Source: Diabrotica undecimpunctata | Taxonomy: Eukaryota; Arthropoda; Insecta; Coleoptera; Chrysomelidae | DNA length: 64,000 nt | Assembly: GCF_040954645.1 (NCBI RefSeq) | Contig: NC_092808.1 | Coordinates: forward strand, 19,101,383-19,165,382 | Direction of reading: 5' to 3' | Part shown: one piece after another, positions 54,845-64,000 of the stretch | How positions within the stretch are numbered: position 1 is the first letter of the stretch | Layout of the letters: the number at the start of each line of letters is the position of its first letter | The notes under the pieces: model-generated | Told to the model about the DNA's origin: nothing | The model's input: only the letters and a program-made list of their open reading frames with translations | Database searches by the model: none | Made by a program: the position numbers and the translations under genes

Positions 54845-56410
54845 ATCCAAGTCTGTGCAGTCTTCCACTGCAGACAAAGATGAGGAAGAAGCAATTGAGT
54901 TCTATCAGAACATCAACAGTATCATACAGAAAATTACTCGACAGGAAATTCTCATCATTATGGGCGATTTTAATGCCAAGATTGGAGCTGGGATAAGACA
55001 CAGTACATTGGAGCATATGGACTTGGGGCCAGAAACGAGAGAGGAGACCTTCTAGAAAAATTCGCAGAAGACTCAGAACTAGTTGTCACCAACACATTCT
55101 TCCAATTACCAACTCGCAAGCTGTACACCTAGAAATCCCCTCAAGACAGACCCGGGAGAATTATTAGGAATCAAATAGACTACAGTTTAGTTAACAAAAG
55201 ATTCCGAAACAGCTTTACATCTGCCAAGACATCCTGGAGCAGACTTGGAGACAGACCACGTTCCACTGGTGGGAGTATTTTGAGTCAAACTCAAAACAGT
55301 GCAGAAAAGGAAAGCACAATCATACGACCTACGTATGCTGAAAGACTTTGAAACGATGATGAGAGTCCAAGCCACGTTAAATGAGCACGACTGCAATTAG
55401 AGACGAATCGAACGAAGAACAAACGATCAAACATATTACAGAAATAGTGCAAAATGTAAAGGATAAACACTTAAAGACAGATAGATTAATGAAGAAAAAA
55501 TCATGGATGACAGATGAGATTCTGAAACTAGTGGACAAGAGAAGAGAAGCCAAAAATGACCCAGACAAATATAAAACCATAAATATATTAATAAGAACGA
55601 AAATCCGAGAAGCGAAAGAAAAAGAAGCAAGGGAAAGATGCGAAGAAATTGAGACTCTGCAGTCAAAGTACGATAGTCACAATGTACATAGGAAAGTTAA
55701 AGAACTCGCAGGGGGACTAAGACGAAGGCAGAAAGGAAATATAACTGATTCTGACGGAAACATCATCTTGGACAAACAGAGTAAAATAAGAACGTGAAAA
55801 GAATATCTAGAAAAACTATTTGAAGACCAAAGAGATAACACCTTTGAGCTAGAAGAAGAGGTAAATGATGGACCAAGAATATTACAGCAGGAAGTTTATT
55901 CCGCAATAACACAGTTAAAGGATCGCAAAGCGGCAGGCCCTGATAATATAGAAGCAGAACTACTCAAACTAATGAACAACGAATCAGTAGCAATAATCGC
56001 AAAGATATTCATATCTGAAGAAATACCAACAGAATGGCTGAAATCTGAGTTTATTGCACTTCCAAAAAAAACAGGAGCCCAAAAATGCGAAGATTACCGC
56101 ACTATAAGCCTCATAAGTCATCTCCTAAAATTGTTCCTAAAAATAATTCATAAGATAATCTACAAGCTGTGTGAAAGTCAAATTTCCCCCCAACCAGTTC
56201 GGTTTCACAAATGCTGTTAGTACTAGAGAGACTTATTCCAGAGATGAAGAGACATCAACTGCGACGTACACGCATGTCTGGTTGATTACGGAAAGCGTTT
56301 GATCGAGTACAGCATGCCAAGATGATGGAAATACTAAAAAAAGCAGGAATTAACAACCAAGATCTGAAAATAATTAGAAATCTTTACTGGAATCAGATAG
56401 CAAATCTCCA
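54845..56410 (+). mobile_element. LINE with endonuclease and RT, plus strand, 3'-truncated
   Basis: Endonuclease part: TADKDEEEAIEFYQNINSII and EILIIMGDFNAKIGAGI (54870-54995), with the GDFNAK box intact. Linker 55381-55797 (SWMTDEILKLVDKRREAKND; a coiled, Lys/Glu-rich stretch). RT start: EEVNDGPRILQQEVYSAITQ, KDRKAAGPDNIEAELLKLMN-like (55920-55970), IPTEWLKSEFIALPKKTGAQ (56015-56080), then a truncated palm with FDRVQHAKMMEILKKAGIN (56290-56360). It is cut at about 56410, where the hairpin repeat begins. Frameshifts near 55050, 55800 and 56200. Confidence 0.85.
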
Positions 56411-56429
56411 TTTTTGATCCAAAAATTGA

Positions 56430-56530
56430 CGAGTGCCCCTGAAGATGCTCTAGAAAGCGAAAGTACTTGGACAAGATTTAATTATTAAACTGTGCTCGAT
56501 ATCTGCCTTTTATTTGATCAAAGTTCAATT
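56430..56530 (+). repeat. Interspersed repeat with hammerhead-like hairpin, copy 2
   Basis: CCTGAAGATGCTCTAGAAAGCGAAAGTACTTGG and the CTCGATATCTGCCTTTTATTTGATC block match copy 1 at 3030-3125 in inverted orientation. The stem is reduced to GCT/AGC here. Confidence 0.55.
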
Positions 56531-56906
56531 ATAAATAATACGTTCTAAAGTAAAGAACATGTAGTTTTAGTGACAATGGTTGGTTGAGCAGCACTGATTG
56601 ATATAACAGAGTAGTAAACTGTTATACATGAAGATGCTGTAAAAGATATCTTCGCTTACTTGGTCTACTAGTAATAAAGTTATCAGCATTAAATGGCAAA
56701 GCGGTCTTCGTACGTGGTATGTTATCAGACTATCAACATATTCGAATATTTTCTTGAGCGCACCAAAACATATTTCTTATACTTACTAACGTTTGATTTT
56801 ATTGTTCCACGGTTGAAAATATAATAAGCAGTGTATTTATTAACACTTTTTCATATACGTCCTTTGGAATATGGACTTTTTTTATAGAAGTAAGGTAACC
56901 TCTTAA
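56531..56906. other. Intronic DNA before LINE insertion
   Basis: AT-rich, no gene. Ends with the LINE target duplication at 56892-56906. Confidence 0.4.
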
Positions 56907-57946
56907 GGCTCGTAAAAACAACTATGAGTAAAGTGATCTGCAGAGTGCAAATACAAGGCGATATGTCACAAGCGTTTGAAACATATGCAGGGTTAAGGCA
57001 GGGAGACGCGCTGGCGTGCCTTCTCTTTAATATAGCGTTAGAAAAGACTATAAGAGATGCCGAGTTACACAATAGGGGAACAATCTTTAATAAATCAACG
57101 CAGATTATGGCTTACGCTGACGATCTGGATTTGATCGCACGTACTACACGAGGACTTAAAGAGATGACTTCCACCTTCTTGACAGCCGCACAAAATATGG
57201 GCCTTAAAATAAACGAGGAAAAAACCAAAATGTTAGCATCTATTCCAAATAACAGAGATAGAGCTAGAAACGCCGAAGAAAACTTCAGTATAGACCAATA
57301 TAATTTTGAGGTAGTAAATAAGTTTACATATTTGGGTTCTCTCATAACAAACGATAATGACACATCTGAAGAAATAAAACGGAGGGTACTGCTAGCAAAC
57401 AAATGTTATTTTGGACTAAGCAAGCAGCTAAAAAGCAGAAATTTAAGCCAGAAAACCAAACTAATAATATATAGAACACTCATCCTACCAGTGCTGACAT
57501 ATGGGTCAGAAACATGGACCATCTCCAAAACAGACGCAAATCTTCTGCTCGTCTTCGAAAGGAAGATACTAAGAAGAATAATGGGCGCATTCTGTGAGAA
57601 TGGTATTTGGAGAAGGCGATATAATTTCGAATTGTACGAGAAGTATAAAAAAATAGTAAATGGTAGAGATGTAATATCCTTCATAAAAATAGGTAGGCTT
57701 AGATGGGCCGGATGTGTCAAGAGCAAATGAAAATTACCCACCCAGACGAACTCTATTATCGGTCCCAGTGGGAAATAGGAGTAGAGGCAGACCACGACTG
57801 AGATGGAGGGACGGTGTGGACGAGGACGCAAGGAAAATCGGCGCGGCAAATTGGCAACGGTTGGCGATGAATAGAAACGACTGGTGAAATAGACTGGGGA
57901 AGGTCAAGGCTCAACTAGAGCTGTAGCACCACTGATGATGATGATG
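56907..57946 (+). mobile_element. 5'-truncated LINE with 15-bp target duplication
   Basis: 1040 bp flanked by AAGGTAACCTCTTAA at 56892-56906 and 57947-57961. It ends in a (GAT)n tail (CTGATGATGATGATG), as RTE-type LINEs often do. The frame 56924-57730 is an RT C-terminal half: TYAGLRQGDALACLLFNIAL, IMAYADDLDLIARTTRGL (intact YADD), FEVVNKFTYLGSLITNDNDT, ILPVLTYGSETWTISK and FERKILRRIMGAFCENGIWR. A stop at 57728 separates it from the last tail (GRCGRGRKENR). It is relatively well preserved. Confidence 0.92.
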
Positions 57947-57961
57947 AAGGTAACCTCTTAA

Positions 57962-58640
57962 CACTTTTTTCGTCGTTTGAACTTAACATTAAAATCTGGA
58001 CTACATAAAAGCTAGTCATAAAGTTTCAATTTTAAAGCATCAGATAATTTAATATATTTTTCCAACTTTGTTGCCGCTTTGCTAATATGTTATTATTTTT
58101 CTTCTCGCTGTAAAATTTCCAACAAAATTCCGTGTGTACCACACTAAAACCTTTATATTTTGTTTATCAAAACATTAATACAGAGCTATTATGTTAGTTG
58201 TTCTTTAACAGTGGCAAACATCTACGCTATTAATTTACCAAATACTAATATTGATTCGGCTAAATGGTCGTCTTCTTGTATAAACACAGGTCCTAATACA
58301 TCATAACACCCTATTGTGTACGCGTCTACGGTTCGGTCCGATTTACCGGGACTCATTAGATCGTGCAATATTGGGGTTAAATCATTATTAAACTGAGCTT
58401 ATGGTAATTAACCACCGGCTTGCCAAGGATTAGTTTTCCCCAGTCGGAAGTAATCGCTTGGCACAATATTTCTCATGACAACGTTAATACCTATTGTACT
58501 GATTGTTTGCATGCGATTTATAATGCAAACTTGCAGTTTTTTTGTTGAAAGAGAAGGGATACATTCATATTTTGAACTGGTTTGTATAAAATTTTTAATA
58601 AGTATATGTAGGGGAAAGATATTCTTAAAGTTTTGTGTAT
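57962..58640. other. Intronic DNA
   Basis: Nothing recognised; a less AT-rich stretch at 58255-58400 is unexplained and may be the piggyBac right end. Confidence 0.35.
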
Positions 58641-60470
58641 TGACGCAAACTTTGGTTAACAAATCAAACTTCTGTTTGAAAAATAATGGTTTGTTAATAT
58701 TCATATTGAATGTCTTTATTATCAGATTTCTAAATCACAGTAATTTTTATAAAAATGACTGAAAACAACTTAATTTCCATATCAGTTATTGCATATAAAA
58801 TTGGCATGTTCCAAACGAGGCATCTTTTACAAAAATATTTCGTAGGTCTATTTTTCTTACGGTCGCAATATTTACATCTGCCTTTTCGGGGAAAATATAT
58901 ATTTGGTCGTTGTTCTTCTTCTCGAAAACCACAAATTTCCCGAATTCTAACTTTCAAAGTTTTTGGTAATGATATGATTGAAGCCCTTGTGCTTAAATGA
59001 CCTTAAAGTAAAGCAAAACCTAGATCTCGTAAAAATTTTGGTCTTACGATGGTCTTCTCTTCAATATTATTTGCCTACTAAATAACTTGACTGTTGATTC
59101 TAGCAACATTTAGACAAGCATAAAAAACTATTATTGGCCACCTTCTTGTAGTTCTTGCGCAATTACATGTTACACATTATTGCACATATCTTGCCGACAA
59201 CATCGACGCCGCCTTTGGTCGGATTTTATGGTGTCAATATTTCAGGTTTGTGGGAATCTCCGGTTTCGGCATCTATTGTGTCGTTAAAATACATACTTGA
59301 AGCTAGATGCACAACTTTCTTCTTCTTTATACAATACAAGGGTACAATTTTTTTTAAAAGCAAAAATACTTGGCCTTTCAGGGCGATTTCCTTGTACAAG
59401 TAAAGGAGGCAATTCTCTTTTATTCTTATGTAGAGTTACTACAACGCTTAGTCTATGATTTTCAAATAGCTTTTCCACTAAGGGTATACTCATGAACCAA
59501 TTATCTAGCGTAATTCTTCATGAATTTAAAATTGGTTGAATAAGGCGCTTAACAACATAAGAAGCTGAAACAAAACGGCCTTTTTGGCTGACGTCCAACG
59601 TAAACTTCTAAATTCGCAGTATAGAACATCTTGGCATCGTTCAAAGCAAATTTTTTTTATTTTTTATGCCATATTTGTTTGGCTTTTTGGGTATATATTG
59701 TCGAAAAGAACATCGCCCTCTAAAGGCTTCTAATTTTTCGTCAATAGTTACTAATTCGGACAAGCCATACCCAACTTATTGTCAATGAACAAATAAAAAA
59801 ACTGTCAAATTGCTGCTAGTTTATCTAACTTTTTTCTCTGCTCAAGGTCATTTTTTTTATCAAACCTGATACATCTGAGAAAAAACTTCAACCGTTTCAG
59901 TGACATCGTGAGCCGAAATACCTCAATTCCTCCACCGCTGCTTTCCCACAAGTCTTTCAAATTGACATAACTTGCTTTATATGTTCCTGTGATATATAAG
60001 AGACCAATAAGAGCTTGAATTTCATCTATATTAGTAGGTCTAACATCTCTAGCGCGCAAGCATAGTCACTAGCCAAAGATTGCATATACATATTTGTATT
60101 TGCCACTATTATATCCAATATCCAGCATATTATCATTTATAAAAAAAACTCCAAATATCCTTAGTATTTTTAAAGTTTTTAGTACCTCTTTTTGGTCGAG
60201 GCAGCTGTTTGACAATATTTCCCTTGGTATCTCTCATCCTTGTATTTAAGCTGGGAAACATATTCTACTTCATACCGTCCTTTCCCATACAAACCAACTC
60301 ACGTCTACTCTTCGGAAATCCGGAGAATGGTCTTCATCCTGGTACCCCAATTCGTCTGTGCTTTCGCCGTCAACACTTTTCTCAGCTTAATTGTCTTCAT
60401 TTAGGTATTCTTACATTAGACTCTTTAAAATCATTTGTTCTTTCTCTTAATTCATTTTTCTGAAAAATAA
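58640..60470 (-). pseudogene. piggyBac-type transposase remnant 4
   Basis: Minus-strand order: RYEVEYVSQ-type N-region (60250-60290); RPTNIDEIQALIGLLYITGT and VNLKDLWESSGGG (59940-60050); FRLTMSLKRLKFFLRCIRFD (59870-59930); a decayed catalytic centre; MSIPLVEKLFENHRLSVVVTL and NKRELPPLL (59400-59493); and a Cys-rich C-terminus KGRCKYCDRKKNRPTKYFCK (58820-58880). Several stops and frameshifts. It is the longest of the four piggyBac pieces in domain coverage. Confidence 0.85.
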
Positions 60471-60546
60471 TTGTTGATTTTTGTTTAGTATATCTTATAT
60501 GCAAAAATATATTATTCCGCAGACATGATTTTATCAGAATACTATA

Positions 60547-60551
60547 CGTGT

Positions 60552-60632
<81 letters not shown>
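60547..60632 (+). repeat. (TG)n microsatellite
   Basis: About 43 TG repeats with one TC interruption near the start. Frames reading CVCVCV are artefacts. Confidence 0.95.
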
Positions 60633-60633
<1 letters not shown>

Positions 60634-61099
60634 ATTATTATACTTATATTACATTATTTCTAAATATTTATTTAAGACCACATCATTACTAAGTAACTTT
60701 ACATATATTAACATATATTCACAACGTACTCACCTTTTTTTAGTGAAATAAGATTTCTGGAAAAAGTTGTAATTTCAGTATCATTCAAAAGGATGATTTG
60801 TTGGCAATTTCCATACTGCTATTTATGTAAATCGGAAAAAAAATGAAATATTTCTAGCGAAAGTTTTAGTTTACTTATCTTATTAGCAATTTCCTATACT
60901 ATTACTAATCTGCAATTTTCCGACTTGTTGGTCGCTGGTCCTTCGAGATTTGTATTTATTTTTTATCTACTAAATGCGGGATGATGAGAATATAGTTTTA
61001 CAAAATATTTGCTTTTAAATCGTTGAACCAGCTACCTCATCATTTCCCATACAATATTTGCCCTCTTCCTTATTATTGGTATCTTTTATTTTGATAATT
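60633..61099. other. Intronic DNA
   Basis: AT-rich, nothing recognised. Confidence 0.35.
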
Positions 61100-61690
61100 G
61101 TCTGAATGCCCAGTGTTGGCCTTTTTTAACAACAATTTAAGCCTCTTTTAAAACATTTTAAGCCTTAGTTGTTTTCTATGACTTGCTCTATTAAGTTTTT
61201 GTTCCATTTTTTATGTCACACTTTAGTTCTTTTCTAATTGTTTTATTTAATTTGACGTATTCTTGAGTATGGCGTTTTTTCCGCTAGCACTTGTCTTCTT
61301 TCCTTCATTAATTGCTTACATAGTTCCGTTGCTTATTTTGTCTTCCACAGTTCTTCTTTTCATTGTGATCTGTAGTCCAGCTTCGAGAAGGTTATTATTT
61401 ATGTTTTAGTTAACGTCGTTAATTTGGTCCTGATTGTGAGGAGGATCTGATTCGAACTTACTCGCTAAAACCTTTCGGAATTCTATTAATTCTTCAATTT
61501 TGGCATTAAAACCTATAATTATTATTTTAAGTTCTTTGTTGTTGTCTATAGCTTATTTAAGGTCTCCGTAAAAAGTATTTATTTCACCATCATACGCGTT
61601 TTCAGTTGTAGCATAAACCTACACTACATTGTTTTTGATATTCTCCTATAGAATATCAAATGATATTTAGAGTCTGTATTTACCTCGCCA
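61100..61690 (-). mobile_element. LINE endonuclease-linker remnant
   Basis: Minus strand: VYATTENAYDGEINTFYGDL and IDNNKELKIIIIGFNAKIEE (61500-61620; GFNAK in place of GDFNAK), then GLQITMKRRTVEDKISN, and RIRQIK and KRTKV pieces of the linker (61100-61370). No RT. Stops in every frame. Confidence 0.55.
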
Positions 61691-62032
61691 GTAAAGATTA
61701 TTTATATATCAGATTATGTTCCCGAAGATTTCAACGAACAAAAAAGCGCACCGATTTTTTTAAAAAAGCAGATAATTTGACGTGAGAATTTTCGATCGAG
61801 AATTAAGGTGCTTTTTCGATATTAAAACAAAATAAAAGGAATAAAGTAAGAATTAAAAAAATTTGCAGTGTACTTAGGACATTTAAAAATAAGTTTTTAC
61901 CAAATTTTGTGAAAAAAAATAATTTTTTTGTAGAAGATAAAGATAAAAAACCAAAAACTCGGATATTTTAATATTTTGCAGAAATTTTGAGGTAATGTGA
62001 AAAAGTATAAAGACAATAGTTGCAGATCTTAA
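61691..62032. other. A-rich intronic DNA before the Harbinger element
   Basis: No gene seen. Ends in TTAA adjoining the element, consistent with a 3-bp TTA/TAA target. Confidence 0.45.
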
Positions 62033-62095
62033 GGCGCATCCACATTATGCCATACCTTGCCGATCGGTATTGCCGATCGGCAAAACCGATTGGTG
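62033..62095 (+). promoter_or_regulatory. Harbinger left end with tandem GCCGATCGG palindromes
   Basis: The terminal GGCGCATCC is followed by CTTGCCGATCGGTATTGCC and GATCGGCAAAACCGATTGG. The 8-bp palindrome CCGATCGG occurs twice, 13 bp apart. Likely binding sites for the transposase or its accessory protein; that role is inference. Confidence 0.5.
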
Positions 62096-62159
62096 TCGCT
62101 GGTGTCCACACAATATTTGTAGTGTGTACGTAGCAGTCGTACAGTGTTGCGTGTCAATA

Positions 62160-62618
62160 ATGAGTTCAGAAGAGGATATGATTCTTGCGGCTGCAGCTGT
62201 TGTAATAATTGCCTCTACTTCATATAAACGTCCCAAGAGGTTTTGGGTTCGCCCAAGCCTCAGAAGTCGTAATAGGTACAGTGCCACGGATCTTATGAAA
62301 GATTTGATTTCTGACGACGCAGATGAATTAAATTTGGAATATAGATGTGACGCAGGATTCAGAAATTTTTTTCGAATGACCAAAACAGATTACCAAACAT
62401 TGTTAGATTTTATTGGACCTGTTATTTCAAAAAAAGATACGTCATTTAGAGCAGCAATTCCTGCCTCTGAACGACTTGCACTTACGCTACGTTTTTTTGC
62501 CAGTGGAGATTCCTACCATTCTCTCATGTATACCTTCAAAATATCTAAGCAAACTATTTCAAAATGTGTTGCAGAGGTATGCAAAGCGCTTATAGATGCT
62601 CTTCAAGATTACGTAAAG
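62160..62618 (+). CDS. Harbinger transposase, exon 1
   Basis: 153 codons from ATG 62160 (MSSEEDMILAAAAVVIIAST). The N-terminal part, YRCDAGFRNFFRMTKTDYQT, LLDFIGPVI and ASERLALTLRFFASGDSYHS then FKISKQTISKCVAEVC, is the helix-rich N-terminal region of HARBI1-type transposases. It ends at donor GTAAGA (62619), phase 0. A frame upstream to 62070 is open, but 62160 fits family starts. The frame is intact; TAG would come 24 bases into the intron if unspliced. Confidence 0.9.
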
Positions 62619-62657
62619 GTAAGAAAAAATAACTATTCATCGTAGTTTGTTATATAT

Positions 62658-63167
62658 TTAAAAATATAATAAATTACAACTGCAATATTGTCCTGGAGAT
62701 GGTATTGAATTATGGGCAACATTGAATGATTGCAGTGGATATGCTTGTGGAGTAGATGGATGAGAATGATTTATGAAATGAGGATTATCGTATTTGAACA
62801 TTTCTGCTTCAAATAGAACAGTATTAATTATATTCTGAACGGAAAGTCTAGCAAATGGCGACACAATTTTTCGAAGCTTCATTGCAACTTGTTCACCAAA
62901 CAATGAAAATTCATCCTTTTCAGCCCTTTTAGTAGTAATAGATCGCATAAGATTCACTGCCTCGTTTACAATTGGTAAATTAGTAGCCATACTTTTTCGA
63001 CCACTGGACTTCACAATGTTAATTGAGTTTGATTTAGATTGAGATTGAGCTCTTGTTCCAACATCATTTTCGGAACCATCAATGCTCTGTTCCAATACTT
63101 GTAGCGACTCTTCTCCATCGTCTGTTTCTACTTCTTGTGAATCTTCTTCCTTTCGTTTTCGTTTACC
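62658..63167 (-). CDS. Harbinger accessory protein, last exon, antisense in the transposase intron
   Basis: The minus strand has an acceptor TTTTGTTTCAG just above 63167; the frame then runs GKRKRKEEDSQEVETDDGEE, an acidic/Ser-rich linker, and a BESS-like end (EFSLFGEQVAMKLRKIVSPF and LSVQNIINTVLFEAEMFKY) to a stop at 62658. Harbinger elements usually carry a second gene for a Myb/SANT or MADF DNA-binding protein that helps the transposase. The DNA-binding exon is not visible upstream within the window and would be antisense to transposase exon 2 or beyond 64000. The open frame extends past the acceptor to 63215, but the splice signal is strong. Confidence 0.7.
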   Translation of the reverse strand, partial: GKRKRKEEDSQEVETDDGEESLQVLEQSIDGSENDVGTRAQSQSKSNSINIVKSSGRKSMATNLPIVNEAVNLMRSITTKRAEKDEFSLFGEQVAMKLRKIVSPFARLSVQNIINTVLFEAEMFKYDNPHFINHSHPSTPQAYPLQSFNVAHNSIPSPGQYCSCNLLYF

Positions 63168-63261
63168 CTGAAACAAAATATTAATTTCTAAATTAATCCA
63201 CTTTTTGCTTTGCAATTTATAGTTCGTTCGTCTGTTTATGGTATGTAACTTTTATTTTCAG

Positions 63262-64000
63262 ATGAATAAAACTAACGAAAGTTGGTACTTTATAGCCAAG
63301 CAGTTCAACGACAAATGGAATTTTCCAAATTGTGTCGGAGCTATGGACGGCAAACATATATCAATACAAGCTCCTATAAATTCAGGAACCGATTTTTTCA
63401 ACTACAAGAGCTTCTTTAGCATTGTCTTGTTCGCTGTTGTAGACGCAAATTATAATTTTATATATGCAAACGTGGGATGTCAGGGACGAATATCGGACGG
63501 GGGCGTATTCAACGATTCATATTTCAAAGAGTGCCTTGAAGAAAATACCCTAAACCTTCCACCTGCTTGTTCATTACTAGGACGAAGCACTGATGTTCCA
63601 TTTGTTTTTGTGGCGGATGACGCATTCCCACTATCAACAAACATAATGAAGCCATTCGCAGGACATCAGGAAAAAGGTTCAAAAAATAGAATATTCAACT
63701 ATCGATTGAGCCGCGCAAGAAGAGTGTCAGAAAATGCTTTTGGCATTTTAAGTGCTGTTTTCCGAGTGCTCCGTAGGCCCATGTTGTTGGAACCAGAAAC
63801 TGCAACGAACGTAGTTTTGGCCTTAATTCACCTACACAATTTCTTGCGAAAAAACACTTCAAGAAATCTTTACACTCCACCTGGAATGATTGATGTAGAA
63901 TGTTCGGATACTGGAGCAATTAATCCTGGGCTTTGGAAACGAAATGCTTCCTCTAATGAATTGCTCAGTTTTGGCAGAAGGGCAAGAAGGAGTGGAGCTG
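63262..64000 (+). CDS. Harbinger transposase, exon 2 (runs off the window)
   Basis: Acceptor TTATTTTCAG ends at 63261; the frame is open for 246 codons to the window edge. Motifs: WNFPNCVGAMDGKHISIQAP (first D), FFNYKSFFSIVLFAVVDANY, FVFVADDAFPLSTNIMKPF (second D), and RLSRARRVSENAFGILSAVF (E). This is the DDE_Tnp_4 catalytic domain, complete. With exon 1 the protein is at least 399 residues, the usual size. No stop or frameshift is visible, so the element may be recently active. Confidence 0.93.
   Translation, partial: MNKTNESWYFIAKQFNDKWNFPNCVGAMDGKHISIQAPINSGTDFFNYKSFFSIVLFAVVDANYNFIYANVGCQGRISDGGVFNDSYFKECLEENTLNLPPACSLLGRSTDVPFVFVADDAFPLSTNIMKPFAGHQEKGSKNRIFNYRLSRARRVSENAFGILSAVFRVLRRPMLLEPETATNVVLALIHLHNFLRKNTSRNLYTPPGMIDVECSDTGAINPGLWKRNASSNELLSFGRRARRSGA

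Larger units (their letters stand above)
62033..64000 (+). mobile_element. PIF/Harbinger transposon, left part
   Basis: Begins at about GGCGCATCCACATTATGCC, preceded by TTAA. Just inside are repeats of GCCGATCGG (62059-62067, 62072-62080) and a variant ACCGATTGG. Encodes a two-exon DDE transposase on + and an accessory-protein exon on minus within the transposase intron. The right end lies beyond the window, so the target duplication cannot be checked. Confidence 0.85.

Noticed and set aside
60548..60751. Frame encoding CVCVCV repeats
   Set aside because: Translation of the (TG)n microsatellite.
1..64000. CRISPR arrays, operons, rRNA or tRNA genes
   Set aside because: None found; splicing, transposon content and AT-richness show an insect-type nuclear genome.

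Overview
This is a eukaryotic, AT-rich window that looks like an insect chromosome. The only host gene I can support is a spliced NK2-class homeobox gene on the + strand. Its TN motif, GWY...DPRFAISRLMG block and homeodomain identify it as scarecrow (scro, the Nkx2.1 orthologue). Four exons are present (1064-1221, 8260-8459, 32184-32344, 41429-41524). Together they give 205 codons, and every junction keeps phase. The homeodomain stops after residue 44 at a GT donor, so the recognition-helix exon must lie beyond base 64000. The insect order cannot be settled from the sequence; the BEL, R1-like, Jockey-like, piggyBac and Harbinger elements only say arthropod-like.

Almost everything else is transposon sequence filling the introns. 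Intron 1222-8259 has non-LTR retrotransposon (LINE) pieces on both strands, including a + strand Jockey-like LINE cut by several later insertions. Intron 8460-32183 has a 2.66-kb DD41D Tc1/mariner-like element with ~505-bp inverted ends, two pogo-like remnants, two piggyBac remnants, an R1-like LINE, other LINE pieces, and a Tc1-like copy broken by a poly(A) retroposed insert. Intron 32345-41428 has a Tigger-like gene split by a 2.3-kb MULE-like element, itself carrying a palindromic MITE inside an (AT)n tract; another piggyBac fragment; and two head-to-head Tc1 copies, one split by a LINE.

The last intron (41525 to beyond 64000) contains a - strand Jockey-like LINE interrupted by two independent elements. 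One is a MULE with a 9-bp target duplication. The other is a structurally complete BEL/Pao retrotransposon (46487-52841) with apparently identical 305-bp LTRs, a 5-bp target duplication and one open 1752-codon polyprotein. After it come more LINE fragments, a fourth piggyBac remnant, a (TG)n microsatellite, and the left part of a PIF/Harbinger element. That element's transposase intron holds, antisense, an exon of a second BESS-like protein; it runs off the window end.

No operons, CRISPR arrays, rRNA or tRNA genes were seen. The value of the window is the relative dating given by nested insertions, many with readable target-site duplications, and a set of hairpin motifs resembling hammerhead ribozymes of Penelope-like elements. 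I found no clearly new biological system. The most unusual arrangements are the interleaved antisense Harbinger genes and the long-TIR element built from two 300-bp inverted units.
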